From NCBI GenBank assembly GCA_025054775.1, contig JANWZA010000012.1, positions 1 to 42,605 on the forward strand: a stretch of 42,605 nt of DNA. The letters run 5' to 3'. This document shows positions 16,616 to 25,237 of this stretch, piece after piece. The notes below the pieces were generated by a model. That model ran no database searches and was not told the origin of the DNA. It saw nothing but the letters and a program-made list of their open reading frames with translations. This DNA comes from Microscillaceae bacterium (GTDB taxonomy: Bacteria; Bacteroidota; Bacteroidia; Cytophagales; Microscillaceae). Numbering within the stretch: position 1 is the stretch's first letter; every line of letters starts with the position of its first letter. The translations under genes and the position numbers were made by a program.

Positions 16616-18679
16616 ATGAGAACTAAATTATTGCTAGGCATATGGTTATGCTACTCCTCAATCATAGCTAATGCTCAAAACCTTCCACTCAAAGTACAAT
16701 TAGGGCATAACAAGAACGTGTGGGCTGTGGCTTTTAGCCCCACAGGAAAGCTTCTAGCAAGCGGAAGCAGTGATAATACCATCAAACTCTGGGATATTGC
16801 CACGGGAAAAGAATTACTTTCTCTAGAAGGACATACAGGAGATGTAGAAACAATAGTATTCCACTCTAATGGGAAACTTTTAGCCAGTGGAGCAGCTGAT
16901 AACTCAGTGCGAATTTGGGACTTAGATAAAGGTAAAGAACTTAGACAACTTACAGGACATACTAACGTAGTTAAAGGACTTGCCTTTAGCGAAGATGGGC
17001 AAAAATTAGTAAGTGTAAGCAACGACCGTACTGCTAAAGTATGGAGTGTAGCTAATGGCAAAAGACTTCTGGAAATTAAAGACTTCCAAGATGCCCAACG
17101 AAGTGTACATATATACAAAGACCAAATTTTAGTAGCAGGACGCGACAAAACGCCGCGTATCTTTGACCTAAACACAGGTAAACTTATCAAAAAATTACCT
17201 GAAACTACTTTTGAAATCTCTACGGCAAAATTTACCCCTGATGGCAAGTTTGTCATTACAGCAGGAGGCTCTAACTATGATAACAAAGGAGAACTACGCA
17301 TCGTAGATGCTCAAACTTTGGCAATTGTCAAAAATTTAGAAGGGCATCAATCCCTCATCAATAGTTTTGCCATTAGTCAAGATGGTAGCCTTTTAGTAAG
17401 TGGTGGCGGTACAGACGATTTTAGCGAACTAAAACTCTGGGACCTGACCACTTTCAAAGAATTGCGTAGTTTGGGAAATACTAAAACACGCATACGTGCC
17501 GTAGCTATTAGCCCTGATAATCAACTTATTGCCACAGGGGGAGGTAATAATATTGAAAATTTTAGCGAACTCAAACTTTGGGAAACCGCCACAGGTAAAG
17601 AACTAAAACAACTCCAAGGATATGCCACTGAACTTTATGCCGTTAGTTTTAGCCCTGACAACCGTTACGTTGCTGTAGGGGGGAGTGATAAATTAATCAA
17701 AATCTTTGACTTGCAAACCGCTAAATTACATAAGATACTGGTAGGACATACTAAAAAAGTAAAAACCTTGAACTTCAGTACTGATGGCAAATTATTAGCA
17801 AGTGGTGGCGAAGATGCCGTCATCCGGCTTTGGGACGTAGCCACAGGAAAACAAGTAAAATCCTTTGAAGGCCACGAAATGTTTGTTTTTACGGTAGATT
17901 TCAGCAAAGATGGTGGAAAGTTAATTAGTGGAGGAGTTGACGATATTAAGTTATGGGACTTGAACACAGGTTCACAAATAAAGGGCTTCAAAGCACACGA
18001 TTTGTTTGTATATGCCGCAAGGTTTAGCCCTAATGGGCGGCATCTCGTAAGTGGAAGCTATGACATGACGCTCAAACTTTGGGATGCAACCACAGGAAAT
18101 GAGGTACTTACTTTTGCCGAGCCTCCTGCCTTTGTTCTAGATGCTGATTTTAGCCCTGACGGAAGATATGTATGTAGTGCTAGTGCAGACCATACGCTCA
18201 AACTTTGGAATGTAAGTACAGGTAATGAAGAACGCATTTATGAAGGGCACCTTGACGATGTGAACTCCGTAGATTTCGACCCCAGCCAAAAAACCATTGT
18301 AAGTGCCAGTGCTGACAACACCATTCGACTTTGGGATTTGAACACAGGTAATATTATCCATACCTTTGAAGGGCATACAAGTAATGCCACTAGCGTAGAT
18401 TTTAGCCCTAATGGGAAAATGATTGCCAGTGTAAGCTGGGATGGCACACTTAGACTTTGGAATCCAATTACAGGAAAAGCCATAGCAGTTATTATTTTTG
18501 TGGCAGGTGAAAATGAAGAGTATCTTATTGTAACTCCTGACGGAGACTACGCAGGTACGCCCCACTGTGAGAGAGTCGCTCATTTTGTAGACGATAATCA
18601 AATTATTCCCTTAGATAGAGAAAACAAAAAATTCTTTCGCCCTGAAGCTATACAACAAAAAATTAACCAACTTGAATAA
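16616..18679 (+). CDS. Exported WD40-repeat protein, about 14 repeats
   Basis: A 687-residue protein with a cleavable signal (MRTKLLLGIWLCYSSIIANA, then Q). By eye about 14 WD40 repeats run from residue 30 to 630, most ending in LWD or a variant such as IFDL or VWSV. That number fits two seven-bladed propellers. Repeats 4-7 are more divergent and longer (GGSNYDNKGELRIVD, GGGTDDFSELKLWD). The last 60 residues (EEYLIVTPDGDYAGTP, then IIPLDRENKKFFRP) resemble the linker that in other bacterial WD40 proteins precedes a caspase-like domain, but here the protein ends directly after it. It is likely a periplasmic or surface binding scaffold. The LRR gene follows 46 bases later. Confidence 0.85.
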   Translation: MRTKLLLGIWLCYSSIIANAQNLPLKVQLGHNKNVWAVAFSPTGKLLASGSSDNTIKLWDIATGKELLSLEGHTGDVETIVFHSNGKLLASGAADNSVRIWDLDKGKELRQLTGHTNVVKGLAFSEDGQKLVSVSNDRTAKVWSVANGKRLLEIKDFQDAQRSVHIYKDQILVAGRDKTPRIFDLNTGKLIKKLPETTFEISTAKFTPDGKFVITAGGSNYDNKGELRIVDAQTLAIVKNLEGHQSLINSFAISQDGSLLVSGGGTDDFSELKLWDLTTFKELRSLGNTKTRIRAVAISPDNQLIATGGGNNIENFSELKLWETATGKELKQLQGYATELYAVSFSPDNRYVAVGGSDKLIKIFDLQTAKLHKILVGHTKKVKTLNFSTDGKLLASGGEDAVIRLWDVATGKQVKSFEGHEMFVFTVDFSKDGGKLISGGVDDIKLWDLNTGSQIKGFKAHDLFVYAARFSPNGRHLVSGSYDMTLKLWDATTGNEVLTFAEPPAFVLDADFSPDGRYVCSASADHTLKLWNVSTGNEERIYEGHLDDVNSVDFDPSQKTIVSASADNTIRLWDLNTGNIIHTFEGHTSNATSVDFSPNGKMIASVSWDGTLRLWNPITGKAIAVIIFVAGENEEYLIVTPDGDYAGTPHCERVAHFVDDNQIIPLDRENKKFFRPEAIQQKINQLE

Positions 18680-18725
18680 GCCTAAACTGTACCCTTCTTA
18701 ACAGTAGAATAATTTGCGTTTGTTT

Positions 18726-19922
18726 ATGATAAAAAAGCCATCTTCTTTTTATGATTGTATTTATTTTTTATTTTTCTTTTGCCTAAACCTCTCGGCAGTT
18801 ACTGCTCAGAATATGCTTTTAGATAGTGTACAATTAGCCCGCCAACCTATCTTTAAGCAATTAGCTCAAGCCTTGAAAAATCCTGACCAAGTGTATATCT
18901 TAGACCTTTCGCAACAATCACTTAAAGAATTTCCTAAGGAGGTTTTGCAACTCAAACGTTTACAAAAACTTATCTTACATACTAATCAAATCAGAACTTT
19001 ACCTAATGAAATTGCTCAACTTGCTAATTTACAATTTCTAGATTTATACAATAATCAAATCAACACTCTTCCCCAAGAATTAGCCCAACTTAAATATCTT
19101 ACATACATTGATTTGGGTAAAAATCGCTTTAAGAAGTTCCCACAGGTGTTAGCCCAAATGCCTCAGCTCAAATATTTAATGCTGTATGCTAATCCTATTA
19201 AGTGCTTACAGGCTAATTTTAGCCCTGACAATAGTTTGCATACTTTACGACTAGGGAGCACCAAACTCAAAAAATTTCCCCAAGAAATTACACAATGTGG
19301 CCAACTTAGAGAGTTGTATTTGCCTGATAATCAACTCAAAAAGTTACCTCAAAATTTTGCAAATCTTTCTCAATTAGAGCATTTAGTTTTAGAAAATAAC
19401 CGCTTTCGGCATATTCCTGAACCTATTTTTGAGTTACCAAATCTCAAATACATAAGTTTTTGGGATAGGAATTTTCGTGAACAAGAGGTGAGGCGCTTGC
19501 AAAATCTTCCTACTCAGCCCAAGGTTATGCTTTTTAAGCAATATACGGGAGCTTTTACGAGTCTCGTTGTGGAAGTTTTGCAAGGTAAAACTACTATGAT
19601 AAGTGCTGGTTTGGCAAGAGGTTACGTGAAAGATGTAATAAGTGTGGGTATTGCTTGGCAAGGGCATTATGATTTGCAACAAACCCTGTGGGGCCTAGGG
19701 GCAAGAGTATGGTTCAATGGCTTGCTACATTTTTCTTTGGGGGCAGGCTATTACCAACAAACCGAACTCCAAACTTGGGCTATTAGTCCCCAAGTTGGGT
19801 GGGGTATACGCAATACAAGCCTAAGCTATGGCTACCACTTCTGGCTCAAAAAAAAGGATAGTTTTACCACGCATCATATTACTCTACGTCAAATCATTTC
19901 GCTTAATCCTACATTTTTTTAG
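18726..19922 (+). CDS. Exported leucine-rich repeat protein with a barrel-like C-terminus
   Basis: A 398-residue protein with a long hydrophobic signal ending near AVTA-Q (residue 27). Residues about 57-262 form roughly nine 23-residue leucine-rich repeats of the bacterial type LxxLxLxxNxxxxLPxEixQL. The last 115 residues change character: alternating hydrophobic and polar strands (MISAGLARGYV, DVISVGIAWQG, GLGARVWF, LHFSLGAGYY, WAISPQVGWG, TSLSYGYHFWL, HHITLRQIISL) and a final Phe, like an outer-membrane beta-barrel fragment. I start at the ATG at 18726; an in-frame TTG lies 12 bases upstream. Its stop codon abuts the stop of the opposing DUF4249 gene with no spacer. Confidence 0.8.
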   Translation: MIKKPSSFYDCIYFLFFFCLNLSAVTAQNMLLDSVQLARQPIFKQLAQALKNPDQVYILDLSQQSLKEFPKEVLQLKRLQKLILHTNQIRTLPNEIAQLANLQFLDLYNNQINTLPQELAQLKYLTYIDLGKNRFKKFPQVLAQMPQLKYLMLYANPIKCLQANFSPDNSLHTLRLGSTKLKKFPQEITQCGQLRELYLPDNQLKKLPQNFANLSQLEHLVLENNRFRHIPEPIFELPNLKYISFWDRNFREQEVRRLQNLPTQPKVMLFKQYTGAFTSLVVEVLQGKTTMISAGLARGYVKDVISVGIAWQGHYDLQQTLWGLGARVWFNGLLHFSLGAGYYQQTELQTWAISPQVGWGIRNTSLSYGYHFWLKKKDSFTTHHITLRQIISLNPTFF

Positions 19923-20813
19923 CTACGGCTCGTCCTCTTTGCTATCTTTTTGAATGGTAATTTCTCTGCTACTCACAGCAGAGGCATAAAAATAACCAAC
20001 AGCTTTTTTACCTCTCGGATTTGTATTTTGAACATTAGTAGGTACGTTAGCAATAGGGCGAGCAAATAAACCACTATTATTTACTTGTATGCTCAGTTGC
20101 TCAAAAAAGCGAAAAGCATTTTCATCAATAGAAAGTACTTCGGCACGTACCACATCCCCTACTTTGTAGGGTTCTAGGCCGTTAGAGTCAAAAAAAGGAT
20201 TAAAACTAATACGAATGGGAGGGATAAAAGGCAAACCATCGATGTTTTGGTCAGACATAATGGTCAGGTTTTCAGGTCTGTTAAACATCACACCATTACG
20301 CCAAACTCTGAAACGGTAGAAATCACCTATTCCTGGAATATCTCGCCCAAATACATTTACGTAATAGCCTTTGGGTTGTCCGAGGCGAGCTTTTCTATAT
20401 TCAGAGTTCATAGAGTCAATTGGTGGCACGCGTTTGAGCCACGTTTCTGCTACAAAATTTTCACCTTGGTAAGTAAGTTGCAACTGATATTTTCGCCCAA
20501 TTTCACCTTTGAAGTTTGCCTCATAATTGCCATTGCTTACTTGCTGAAAGGTATATGTATTGAGCAAGGTATTATTCGCATCAAATTCAAGGACTTTTAC
20601 GGTTGCACCCCCTAAAGCAGGGGCCGGTGTGTTTTGAAAATAGGGCAAAGTGCTTGTCAAGCGAATAATTTGCGTATTATCTTGGTTATTTATCCAACCA
20701 TCTACGGCTAAAAGTGGTTCGGCATTTTTAACTTTTACCTTAATAGGATATTCGCAACTTACAACTAATAATAAAATCGCAAAAATTCCTTTAAGAAATA
20801 CTACTTTTTTCAT
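19923..20813 (-). CDS. DUF4249-type lipoprotein
   Basis: A 296-residue protein with a lipoprotein signal (LLLVVSC, Cys20) followed by EPLLAVDGWINNQDN and TQIIRLTSTLPYF, then ATVKVLEFD and GNYEANFKGEIGRKYQLQLT. This opening is typical of DUF4249 proteins of Bacteroidota, which are usually encoded next to TonB-dependent outer-membrane receptors and thought to be surface lipoproteins. No receptor gene is adjacent here, so it stands alone. The gene is convergent with the LRR gene and has a 189-base upstream spacer shared with the divergent FAD dehydrogenase gene. The C-terminus is rich in charged residues (DSKEDEP). Confidence 0.82.
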   Translation of the reverse strand: MKKVVFLKGIFAILLLVVSCEYPIKVKVKNAEPLLAVDGWINNQDNTQIIRLTSTLPYFQNTPAPALGGATVKVLEFDANNTLLNTYTFQQVSNGNYEANFKGEIGRKYQLQLTYQGENFVAETWLKRVPPIDSMNSEYRKARLGQPKGYYVNVFGRDIPGIGDFYRFRVWRNGVMFNRPENLTIMSDQNIDGLPFIPPIRISFNPFFDSNGLEPYKVGDVVRAEVLSIDENAFRFFEQLSIQVNNSGLFARPIANVPTNVQNTNPRGKKAVGYFYASAVSSREITIQKDSKEDEP

Positions 20814-21002
20814 AGCGACAGGATTCTCTGAAAAAGAATGTCGTTTAATTAACCCATTTGTAACCTAAAATGTTAAGCAATTACGATTTAACTAAACGAA
20901 AATTACACTATATCGTATCAATTTTTAATTCAAAAAAAGTTCCTACATTAGCTTAATCATACAGTAATAGACTTTTTTTGCTCAAAATAAGTTGAGAAAG
21001 TT

Positions 21003-22586
21003 ATGATAAAAGAACTATCGTTACAACTACCGCCAGAAATTGCTTACGAACCTCACTTACTGCAAAGCCACATATTTAAGCAACTCGGTATACAAACTAC
21101 TGAAAATACCTTCCTTCGGCTTAAAAAGCGTTCCATTGATGCGCGCAATAAGCCAATTAAAGTGAACACACAAGTTGAAATCTTCTTAGGAGAGCCTCCT
21201 ACTCCTATTATTCAATATTCTAAACCCTGTACGGATGTAAGCCAAAAACCACAAGCTATTATTGTGGGAGCAGGTCCTGCAGGAATGTTCGCCGCTTTGC
21301 GATTGATTGAATTAGGTATAAAACCTGTTATCGTTGAGCGAGGCAAAGATGTACGTAGCCGTAGGCGCGACTTGGCAGCTATTAATAAAGAGCATTTGGT
21401 AAACGAAAATTCTAACTACTGCTTTGGAGAAGGTGGAGCAGGTACATATTCCGATGGCAAACTTTACACCCGCTCTAACAAACGTGGGGATATTCGTAGA
21501 ATTTTGGAAATTTTTGTAGCACACGGAGCAGTAGAGGATATTTTGGTAGAGGCGCACCCACATATCGGTACGAACAAATTGCCTAAAATTGTACAAAACC
21601 TTCGCGAAAGCATCTTGAATGCAGGCGGTGAGATTTATTTTGAAACACGTGTAACGGATTTTATTCTTAAAAACCGTGAAATATTAGGGGTTATTACGCA
21701 TAGAGGGCAAGAGCTGAGAGGAGTAGGGGTTATTTTAGCCACAGGACACTCAGCACGAGATATTTTTCAACTTTTGCAACAAAAAAATATCCATATTGAA
21801 CCTAAACCTTTTGCCCTCGGCGTAAGAGTAGAACATTCTCAAGAATTGATAGACAAATTGCAATATCATGGCATTGGCCGAGGCAATTATTTGCCTGCAG
21901 CAGCATATTCTTTGGTAACGCAAGTAAGCTACAAAAATGTAAAACGAGGAGTATTTTCGTTTTGTATGTGCCCTGGTGGGTTTATTGTACCTGCAGCAAC
22001 TGCCCAAGGCGAGGTAGTGGTAAATGGTATGTCTCCTTCTAAACGCAATTCTGAATTTGCCAACTCTGGCATTGTAGTAAGTGTAGAACCGGCTGATTTT
22101 CAAAAATTTGCACAATATAAAGAATTAGCAGGTATGTATTTTCAGCAGAGTATAGAGCAAACGGCTTGCAAAGTGGCAGGTAATTCACAAAAAGCACCTG
22201 CCCAAAGATTGCAAGATTTTGTAAATGGTAAAATATCCACTTCATTACTCAAAACTTCGTACCAACCAGGATTGGAAAGTGTGGATATGCAAACCGTTTT
22301 GCCCGATTTTATTGCGTACAGTTTACGACAAGGTTTCAAGGATTTTGGCAAAAAGATGAAAGGTTATTTAACTAACGAGGCGCAAATCATAGGCGTTGAA
22401 AGCCGTACCTCATCCCCCGTGAGAATTCCCCGTAATAAACAAACCTTTGAGCATCTTACCATCCAGCGACTATTTCCTTGTGGAGAAGGAGCAGGCTATG
22501 CAGGAGGTATCATGTCTGCCGCTATTGACGGTGAACGTTGTGCTGAGAAATTAGTAGAGAAATACGCTTACAACTATGCAAAATAA
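21003..22586 (+). CDS. FAD-dependent dehydrogenase (COG2509 type)
   Basis: A 527-residue flavoprotein. An N-terminal domain of about 70 residues (LKKRSIDARNKPIKVNTQVE) precedes the FAD-binding fold QAIIVGAGPAGMFAALRL (GxGxxG at 89-94), ERGKDVRSRRRDLAAINKEH, NYCFGEGGAGTYSDGKL and LYTRSNKRG. Later come LGVRVEHSQELID, FSFCMCPGGFIVPAA, and the C-terminal GEGAGYAGGIMSAAIDGERC. This is the uncharacterised NAD(P)/FAD-dependent dehydrogenase family widespread in bacteria; the substrate is unknown. The stop codon overlaps the rqcH start by 11 bases, so the two are very likely translated from one message. Confidence 0.88.
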   Translation: MIKELSLQLPPEIAYEPHLLQSHIFKQLGIQTTENTFLRLKKRSIDARNKPIKVNTQVEIFLGEPPTPIIQYSKPCTDVSQKPQAIIVGAGPAGMFAALRLIELGIKPVIVERGKDVRSRRRDLAAINKEHLVNENSNYCFGEGGAGTYSDGKLYTRSNKRGDIRRILEIFVAHGAVEDILVEAHPHIGTNKLPKIVQNLRESILNAGGEIYFETRVTDFILKNREILGVITHRGQELRGVGVILATGHSARDIFQLLQQKNIHIEPKPFALGVRVEHSQELIDKLQYHGIGRGNYLPAAAYSLVTQVSYKNVKRGVFSFCMCPGGFIVPAATAQGEVVVNGMSPSKRNSEFANSGIVVSVEPADFQKFAQYKELAGMYFQQSIEQTACKVAGNSQKAPAQRLQDFVNGKISTSLLKTSYQPGLESVDMQTVLPDFIAYSLRQGFKDFGKKMKGYLTNEAQIIGVESRTSSPVRIPRNKQTFEHLTIQRLFPCGEGAGYAGGIMSAAIDGERCAEKLVEKYAYNYAK

Positions 22587-24219
22587 TTACTACCTTTTAC
22601 GAAAAATTAGCCAAGAAATCGCCCAAAAAATAGCCCAAGGGCAATGGGTAGAAACTGAAAATATTGTGCAAGCTTCACAAAGATTTTCGCAGTTTTCTAC
22701 CGAAGACAACATGCGACTCTTAGCATGTTTTAGCCAAAGTAAAGATGAGTTGGTAATGGGTTTTGCCAATTCAAAAGCAGAATTTTATATCAAAGCCGTA
22801 CTGAATGCCGATTTCAGTTGTCTTACCTTCCCTGCTGAGTTCCATAGAGCTAAACGAAACAGCGTAGATCTGTTTAAGGAATTGATAGGATTACGTGTGT
22901 TAGGAATAAAGCAATTTCTCAATGAACGGAGTTTTTGTCTTATTTTTGAGAATAATTACCAATTTTTATTCAAAATGCACGGAAGGCGTGCCAATGCAGT
23001 TCTGTTTCGTAATTATGAATTTTGTATAGGTTTTCACAAAAAAATGGAGAACGATAAGCAAATTTACTTACCTACTTTTGACCGCCTTATTGAGCAAAGT
23101 TACCAAAATTTTACAAAAAATAACTATGATTGGAGTATACTTTTTCCTACTTTTGGTAAAGAAATCAACAACTATTTGATAGATACTTTTAGCAAAAATC
23201 CTATTTTGAGCCACTCCCCTGAAAAACAATGGGCTTTTATTCAAGAAATGTTGCAAAGTTTTGAGAAGAATACTTACTATTTAATTCACTTAGATACCAT
23301 TCCTGAACTCTCACTCCTGCCTCCTGCAGAAGGTGTAAAGTTTCTTGTCTATTCTACTGCCATGCAAGCCTATAACGAGTTTTACTATGCTTTTACTCAT
23401 AAAAATACACTTCACGAAGAAAAAAACGCGATTTTGAGGCAATTACAAAGACGAAAAAAACAAATTCAAAGCTACATTGAAAAAAATATACAAAAATTAG
23501 CTGAGTTAGGCAATAGCACTGAAAATGAAGAGAATGCTAATCTGATTATGGCGAATTTACATCTGATTAAACCACACAGCACCGAAGTAATCGTTTGGGA
23601 CTTTTACCATAACAAAGAGCGAAAAATCAAGCTAAAAAAAGAGCTTTCTGCTCAGAAAAATGCAGAAAATTATTACCGAAAAGCGAAAAATCAAAGAATA
23701 GAAGTCGAAATTTTAGAGCGAAATATCGCTAATAAAACGCGTGAACTAAAGGAAACTGAAAAATATTTGCAACAAATCCAAGCCATTGAGACGATTAAAG
23801 AACTACGCAACTACCTAAAAATACATCAAATTAAAAAAGAGCCTCAAAAAGAGAACCCGTTGGCTTCGCTTTTCAAACAATTTGAATACATGGGCTTTGA
23901 AATTCTAGTAGGTAAAAATGCTAAAAATAATGATTTACTTTTGCAGAAATACACACATAAAGAGGATTTGTGGCTTCATGCTAAGGATGTGGCAGGTTCG
24001 CACGTAATCGTGAAACATAAAGCAGGGCAAAAATTTCCCAAAGAAGTAGTAGAAAAAGCAGCACAATTAGCAGCATATTTTTCTAAACGTAGCCAAGACT
24101 CTCTCTGTCCCGTGATAGTAACGCCCCGTAAATATGTACGCAAAACCAAAGATTTGAGTGAAGGGCAGGTAATCATAGAAAAAGAAGAGGTAATTTTAGT
24201 CGTTCCCGAACCATTTTAG
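22576..24219 (+). CDS. rqcH: NFACT-family ribosome quality control protein RqcH
   Basis: A 547-residue protein with the NFACT domain order. The NFACT-N part contains KMHGRRANAVLF (about 135-146). A long coiled-coil middle (about 275-425) has many Lys and Glu. The NFACT-R domain at the C-terminus shows FEILVGKNAKNNDLLLQKY and DLWLHAKDVAGSHVIVKHK, then TPRKYVRKTKDL. RqcH binds stalled 50S subunits carrying peptidyl-tRNA and adds C-terminal alanine tails that mark the chain for degradation. The start ATG at 22576 overlaps the FAD dehydrogenase gene, and a nuclease-like gene starts 5 bases after the stop. Some annotations would call it a fibronectin-binding protein, an older family name. Confidence 0.9.
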   Translation: MQNNYYLLRKISQEIAQKIAQGQWVETENIVQASQRFSQFSTEDNMRLLACFSQSKDELVMGFANSKAEFYIKAVLNADFSCLTFPAEFHRAKRNSVDLFKELIGLRVLGIKQFLNERSFCLIFENNYQFLFKMHGRRANAVLFRNYEFCIGFHKKMENDKQIYLPTFDRLIEQSYQNFTKNNYDWSILFPTFGKEINNYLIDTFSKNPILSHSPEKQWAFIQEMLQSFEKNTYYLIHLDTIPELSLLPPAEGVKFLVYSTAMQAYNEFYYAFTHKNTLHEEKNAILRQLQRRKKQIQSYIEKNIQKLAELGNSTENEENANLIMANLHLIKPHSTEVIVWDFYHNKERKIKLKKELSAQKNAENYYRKAKNQRIEVEILERNIANKTRELKETEKYLQQIQAIETIKELRNYLKIHQIKKEPQKENPLASLFKQFEYMGFEILVGKNAKNNDLLLQKYTHKEDLWLHAKDVAGSHVIVKHKAGQKFPKEVVEKAAQLAAYFSKRSQDSLCPVIVTPRKYVRKTKDLSEGQVIIEKEEVILVVPEPF

Positions 24220-24224
24220 CCACT

Positions 24225-24878
24225 ATGTTCTACTCCTTACTTTGCCTTTTTGTTTATGACTGCACGGCTTGCCCTACACGCTGTGATAACCGAACCACTC
24301 CTCAATTTGATTTTAAGCGTGATGTAGCATTTTCAGAACTTATTGAACAAGAGGTAATTAGTTGGATACACACTCATTACCCCACCTTAAAAGCAACTAA
24401 AAGTACCCAAGTGGGTTATCCTGACATTGCTGTTACTCACCAAAATTATCCACATGAGGTACTACTTTGGATAGAAATCAAAGGACAGGAACGTACTTTT
24501 ATGGCAATTACTCATCTCTTGAAAGAGAGCCAACTACAACCTTCTGAAACAGTTGCTTTAAATTTGAGTGACTTGGAACGGTACTTTTCTATCAAAGATA
24601 TAGAAAAAACTCCTATTCTCTTAGTGTGGTGTTTGCTCAATCGCCCTTGTATTGTACCGCAAAAGGAGAAGCTATTTTTTTACCAAGAAATTGATATTTT
24701 ACGCCAAATTTGTGCCCAAGATACGCACAATACACGCCGCTTCCGCAGAGAAAGTGGTATAGGGGACGTGGTAAAAGGAAAGCATAAAGGTGTAACGATC
24801 AATTATCATTTTAGCCTCAACGAACTCCGCCTAGGATTACCTTCTTTGAAAAAACTGGATATAGATGATAAAACATAA
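24225..24878 (+). CDS. Unrecognised protein with a PD-(D/E)XK nuclease-like core
   Basis: A 217-residue protein I cannot place in a named family. Residues 38-48 form an acidic helix (ELIEQEVISWI), followed by GYPDIAV with Asp67, a spacer, and LLWIEIKGQ with Glu84 and Lys86. The order Glu helix, PD, then E-x-K on a hydrophobic strand is the core signature of PD-(D/E)XK nucleases. Near the N-terminus there is CTACPTRC (Cys13, Cys16, Cys20), which could bind metal if that stretch is translated. The C-terminal part is basic. It starts 5 bases after rqcH and ends just before a strong terminator, so it belongs to that operon. The nuclease activity is an inference from motifs only. Confidence 0.65.
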   Translation: MFYSLLCLFVYDCTACPTRCDNRTTPQFDFKRDVAFSELIEQEVISWIHTHYPTLKATKSTQVGYPDIAVTHQNYPHEVLLWIEIKGQERTFMAITHLLKESQLQPSETVALNLSDLERYFSIKDIEKTPILLVWCLLNRPCIVPQKEKLFFYQEIDILRQICAQDTHNTRRFRRESGIGDVVKGKHKGVTINYHFSLNELRLGLPSLKKLDIDDKT

Positions 24879-24887
24879 TAGAGAACA

Positions 24888-24920
24888 AAAAAGTCTTTTC
24901 CCAACAGGAAAAGACTTTTT
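24888..24920. terminator. Two-way intrinsic terminator
   Basis: AAAAAGTCTTTTCC at 24888-24901 pairs perfectly with GGAAAAGACTTTTT at 24907-24920 across a 5-base loop (CAACA). The stem ends in A on one side and T on the other, so it works in both directions: for the rqcH operon on plus and for tRNA-Phe on minus. Confidence 0.88.
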
Positions 24921-25038
24921 AGGAACTTCTAAAATTTATAACTTTCAGCGAACCGAAAATCACGAAAATTAACCTTTTCTAATAAACCCTTTTTATTTTA
25001 TGCTTAACAACCTTTTTCCAACCTTTTACTTTTAGAAG

Positions 25039-25111
25039 TGGTGACGAGTGGAATCGAACCACCGACACAAGGATTTTCAGTCCTTTGCTCTACCAACTGA
25101 GCTACGTCACC
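25039..25111 (-). tRNA. tRNA-Phe (GAA anticodon)
   Basis: On the minus strand the 73-base sequence starts GGTGACGTAGCTCAGTTGG, has the anticodon arm GGACTGAAAATCC with GAA, and the T arm GGTTCGATTCC. The acceptor stem GGTGACG pairs fully with CGTCACC, and the discriminator base is A. CCA is not encoded. Its downstream end faces the two-way terminator. Confidence 0.96.
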
Positions 25112-25237
25112 GTACTTATTTCGTTTTTAGCTTATTTCAAGATTGGACTGCAAAATTAGAACTTTGATTTTTATTTGCAAAATATTGTGTTACTTTTTTT
25201 TCATTTTCTTTTCAAAACATTGATTATCAGCCTTTTT

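Noticed and set aside
16675-17256. A 193-codon open frame on the minus strand inside the WD40 gene, and similar ones at 17665-17991 and 18137-18601
   Set aside because: They mirror the repeating WD40 codons, repeat the same artefactual pattern, and resemble no protein family; the plus-strand frame explains the DNA.
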